Below, in pieces: positions 62,280 to 64,000 of a stretch of DNA of 64,000 nucleotides (position 1 is the stretch's first letter; each line of letters starts with the position of its first letter). The notes beneath the pieces are model-generated. The model searched no databases. It saw nothing but the letters and a program-made list of their open reading frames with translations, and was not told where the DNA came from. Location of the stretch: the NCBI RefSeq assembly GCF_022179525.1, contig NZ_BPQX01000011.1:62001-126000 (forward strand). Reading direction: 5' to 3'. The stretch is from Methylobacterium persicinum (GTDB lineage Bacteria; Pseudomonadota; Alphaproteobacteria; Rhizobiales; Beijerinckiaceae). A program made the translations under genes and the position numbers.

Positions 62280-62408
62280 GATCCCTCGCCGGTGTGAGAA
62301 CGCCCCGATGGTCCGTCCGCGCGTCGTGCCGCCGTTCCGAGGCGGGCCGCCAGCGGCGCGCCGACGGTGATCCTCGCGCCTGACGGAACCTTCCCGGAGC
62401 GGCCCGCA

Positions 62409-62921
62409 TCAGGGCGAGCGGGGTCCGGTCGGCTCGGCGTCGCGCCTCGTTACGCCCTGACGGTCCGGCGCGCTGCTCCCGGGGTCGAGTTCCGTCACCT
62501 CCCAGTCGTCGCCGACGTTCTGGCAGGCCGTGCCGCGGATCCTGGCGGTGCGCTGCGCCTCTTCCACGGTGGCCAGGAAGGCGCGGCAGATCCGCCCCGC
62601 GCGTACGACCGGCGCGGCGGTCGGCACGACGCTGCCCTTCCGCCCGCTCGCCGGGTTGTCCCACCGGATGCGCAGGCCGTTCCCGCTGGGTTCCAACGCG
62701 AGGCCGAGGATGCCGCGCGCCCGGCGCCAATCCTCCGGGTCGAGCCCCGGGAACGCCAGGGGCGCCGTGCGCTTCGGGTCCTGCCCCGGCACGCCGGGAG
62801 AACCGTCGGCAGGCCGGGAGATCGGCAGCGAGATCGCGCAGGCCGGCAGCGCCAGGATCAGGAGCGCGGCGCCGGCGCGGGACAGGGGACGTGCGGTTGG
62901 CCGGAGCCGGGGATGGGACAT
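62409..62921 (-). CDS. Surface-antigen-type lipoprotein
   Basis: The 170-residue protein starts at ATG 62921 with a lipoprotein signal peptide (AALLILALPAC, lipobox LPAC at about 24-27). The C-terminal domain resembles the 17-kDa surface antigen/RT0821 family: GLRIRWDNPASGRKGSVVPT, then RICRAFLATVEEAQ and IRGTACQNVGDDWEV. Such proteins are outer-membrane lipoproteins of alphaproteobacteria with no defined role. The upstream frame extension to 63062 is Pro-rich and rejected. Confidence 0.75.
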   Translation of the reverse strand: MSHPRLRPTARPLSRAGAALLILALPACAISLPISRPADGSPGVPGQDPKRTAPLAFPGLDPEDWRRARGILGLALEPSGNGLRIRWDNPASGRKGSVVPTAAPVVRAGRICRAFLATVEEAQRTARIRGTACQNVGDDWEVTELDPGSSAPDRQGVTRRDAEPTGPRSP

Positions 62922-63061
62922 GACGGTGCGCTCGGCGGTGTCTGGCGAAGGCGGGGGCGGGTCGGGGCGCGCCGGCGGTCCCGGACCGCCCGGCAGCCCC
63001 GGCCAGGGATGAGCGGGCGGCCCCGGGGCGCGGACCTGGCGGCGGAAGGTCTTCCGTCCCA

Positions 63062-64000
63062 TCAGCGGCCATCCGGTGTGCGCACGCCGGACCAGAGGTC
63101 CTTGACCTGATCGAAGTGCGTCTTCGGGCTGTAGGCCGCCACCGGCACCGCGATGAAGCGGGCGGTCAGGCGCCCGATCTGCTGCACGACGCCGTAGGAG
63201 AACACCACGCGGTTGCGCTGGGCCTGGATCAGCTGCACGCGGGCGTTCAGGAGCTCCTGCTGCGCGTTCAGCACGTCGAGGGTGGTGCGCTGGCCGACGC
63301 GGGCCTCCTCGCGCACCCCGTCGAGCGCGACCTCGTTCGCCTGGACCTGCGCCTGCGAGGCGATGACCTGGGCCTTGGCGGCCTCCAGCTGGCCCCAGGC
63401 CGAGACCACGGCGGCGCGGATCTGGTCGCGCAGGAACTCGACCTGCAGGCGCGTCTGGCCCACGAGCTCCTTGGCCTGCCGGATCTGCGCGTATTCCGAT
63501 CCGCCTTGATAGATCGGGACCGTGATGCGGCCCACGATCGAGGCGGTGCGGCCGTTGTCGCCGGGCTGCTCCTGGTCGTAGCGCTGGGCGACCTGGCCGG
63601 TCAGGCCGACCTGCGGGTAGAGCCGGCCCTCCAGCACCTTCACCTGCGCCTCGGCGGCATCGACCGCGTGCAGCGCCGAGGCGATCTGCGGGTTTTCCTT
63701 GAGGCCGATCTCGACCGCGGCGTCGAGGTTGCCCGGCACGGGGCGGTCAAGCGGGCGGCCCGGCGAGAGCTGGCGCGGCTCCACGCCGATGACCCGGCGA
63801 TAGATGCCGATGCTGGCGCCCAGCTGCGACTCCGCCGCGCTCACCTGCGAGCGGGCGAGCGCGAGGCGCGCCTCCGCCTGGGCGACGTCGGTCCGGGTCA
63901 ACGCGCCGACCTGGAAGCGGAAGGCCGTCTGGCGGAGCTGCTCCTGCAGGACGGCGACGTTGTTGCGGTTCAGCTCCAGCGTCGCGGTATTCTGAAGCAC
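63062..64000 (-). CDS. TolC-family outer-membrane efflux channel, 3' part
   Basis: About 313 C-terminal residues are seen; the 5' part lies beyond base 64000. The sequence shows the long coiled-coil helices and strands of the TolC fold, including both repeat halves (FRFQVGALTRTDVAQAEARL and VREEARVGQRTTLDVLNAQQ), each with the family's G-x-x-T/S-x-x-D-V turn. TolC trimers form the exit duct of tripartite efflux or type I secretion. It is far from the CzcBA pump and need not be its partner. Confidence 0.93.
   Translation of the reverse strand: MLQNTATLELNRNNVAVLQEQLRQTAFRFQVGALTRTDVAQAEARLALARSQVSAAESQLGASIGIYRRVIGVEPRQLSPGRPLDRPVPGNLDAAVEIGLKENPQIASALHAVDAAEAQVKVLEGRLYPQVGLTGQVAQRYDQEQPGDNGRTASIVGRITVPIYQGGSEYAQIRQAKELVGQTRLQVEFLRDQIRAAVVSAWGQLEAAKAQVIASQAQVQANEVALDGVREEARVGQRTTLDVLNAQQELLNARVQLIQAQRNRVVFSYGVVQQIGRLTARFIAVPVAAYSPKTHFDQVKDLWSGVRTPDGR

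Overview
The window looks like a very GC-rich alphaproteobacterium, most likely Methylobacterium/Methylorubrum or a close Rhizobiales relative. The reasons are the strong G/C bias at third codon positions, a MucR/Ros-type regulator, a DUF6894 protein, a MipA/OmpV porin and the general gene style. This is inference; no rRNA or tRNA gene is present to confirm it.

Layout. 1-13.2 kb is a sensory and metal-efflux region: a GAF/PAS sensor fragment, a response regulator/histidine kinase pair divergent from a CzcB/CzcA heavy-metal RND pump, a second OmpR-type pair, and a divergent set of two small exported proteins with a MipA/OmpV outer-membrane protein. 13.5-19.2 kb holds a MucR-like regulator and a third two-component system. 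Directly behind it are three tandem COG4705-type membrane proteins and one small exported protein, with an 11-bp-spaced direct repeat typical of OmpR-family sites in front.

19.4-40.3 kb is a dense defence island. In order it holds: an AvcD-like nucleotide deaminase with an overlapping companion; a catalytically dead long Argonaute overlapping a PD-(D/E)XK nuclease; a frameshifted small gene and a small neighbour; a nitrilase-fold enzyme with a winged-helix/PAS/coiled-coil regulator (candidate new module); the 3' remnant of a large ATPase gene; a convergent pair of unknown proteins, one with a Q-x-K nuclease-like motif; a four-gene ubiquitin-like conjugation operon (three-domain ubiquitin-like protein, E2-like, JAB protease, E1-like); and an Xre/RES toxin-antitoxin pair whose promoter faces the ubiquitin-operon promoter. 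A family of about 63-bp repeats lies between these modules.

40.8-48.3 kb is a compact Tn7-like transposition operon (TniQ, TnsC/TniB, TnsB/TniA, a small protein, TnsA). It also encodes a second TnsB-like protein that has lost two of its three catalytic acids. I infer that the defence genes to the left may be cargo of this element, but I could not find its ends.

48.8-64 kb returns to ordinary or poorly known genes: a winged-helix protein, a three-gene cluster of unknown function, an ABC-type membrane domain without ATPase, DUF6894, a YkgJ-type Cys-cluster protein, a Na+/Ca2+ exchanger-family protein, a TPR-methyltransferase fusion, an MgtC-family protein, a surface lipoprotein and the 3' part of a TolC-family gene. 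Most open frames antisense to these genes are GC-driven artefacts and are not listed.
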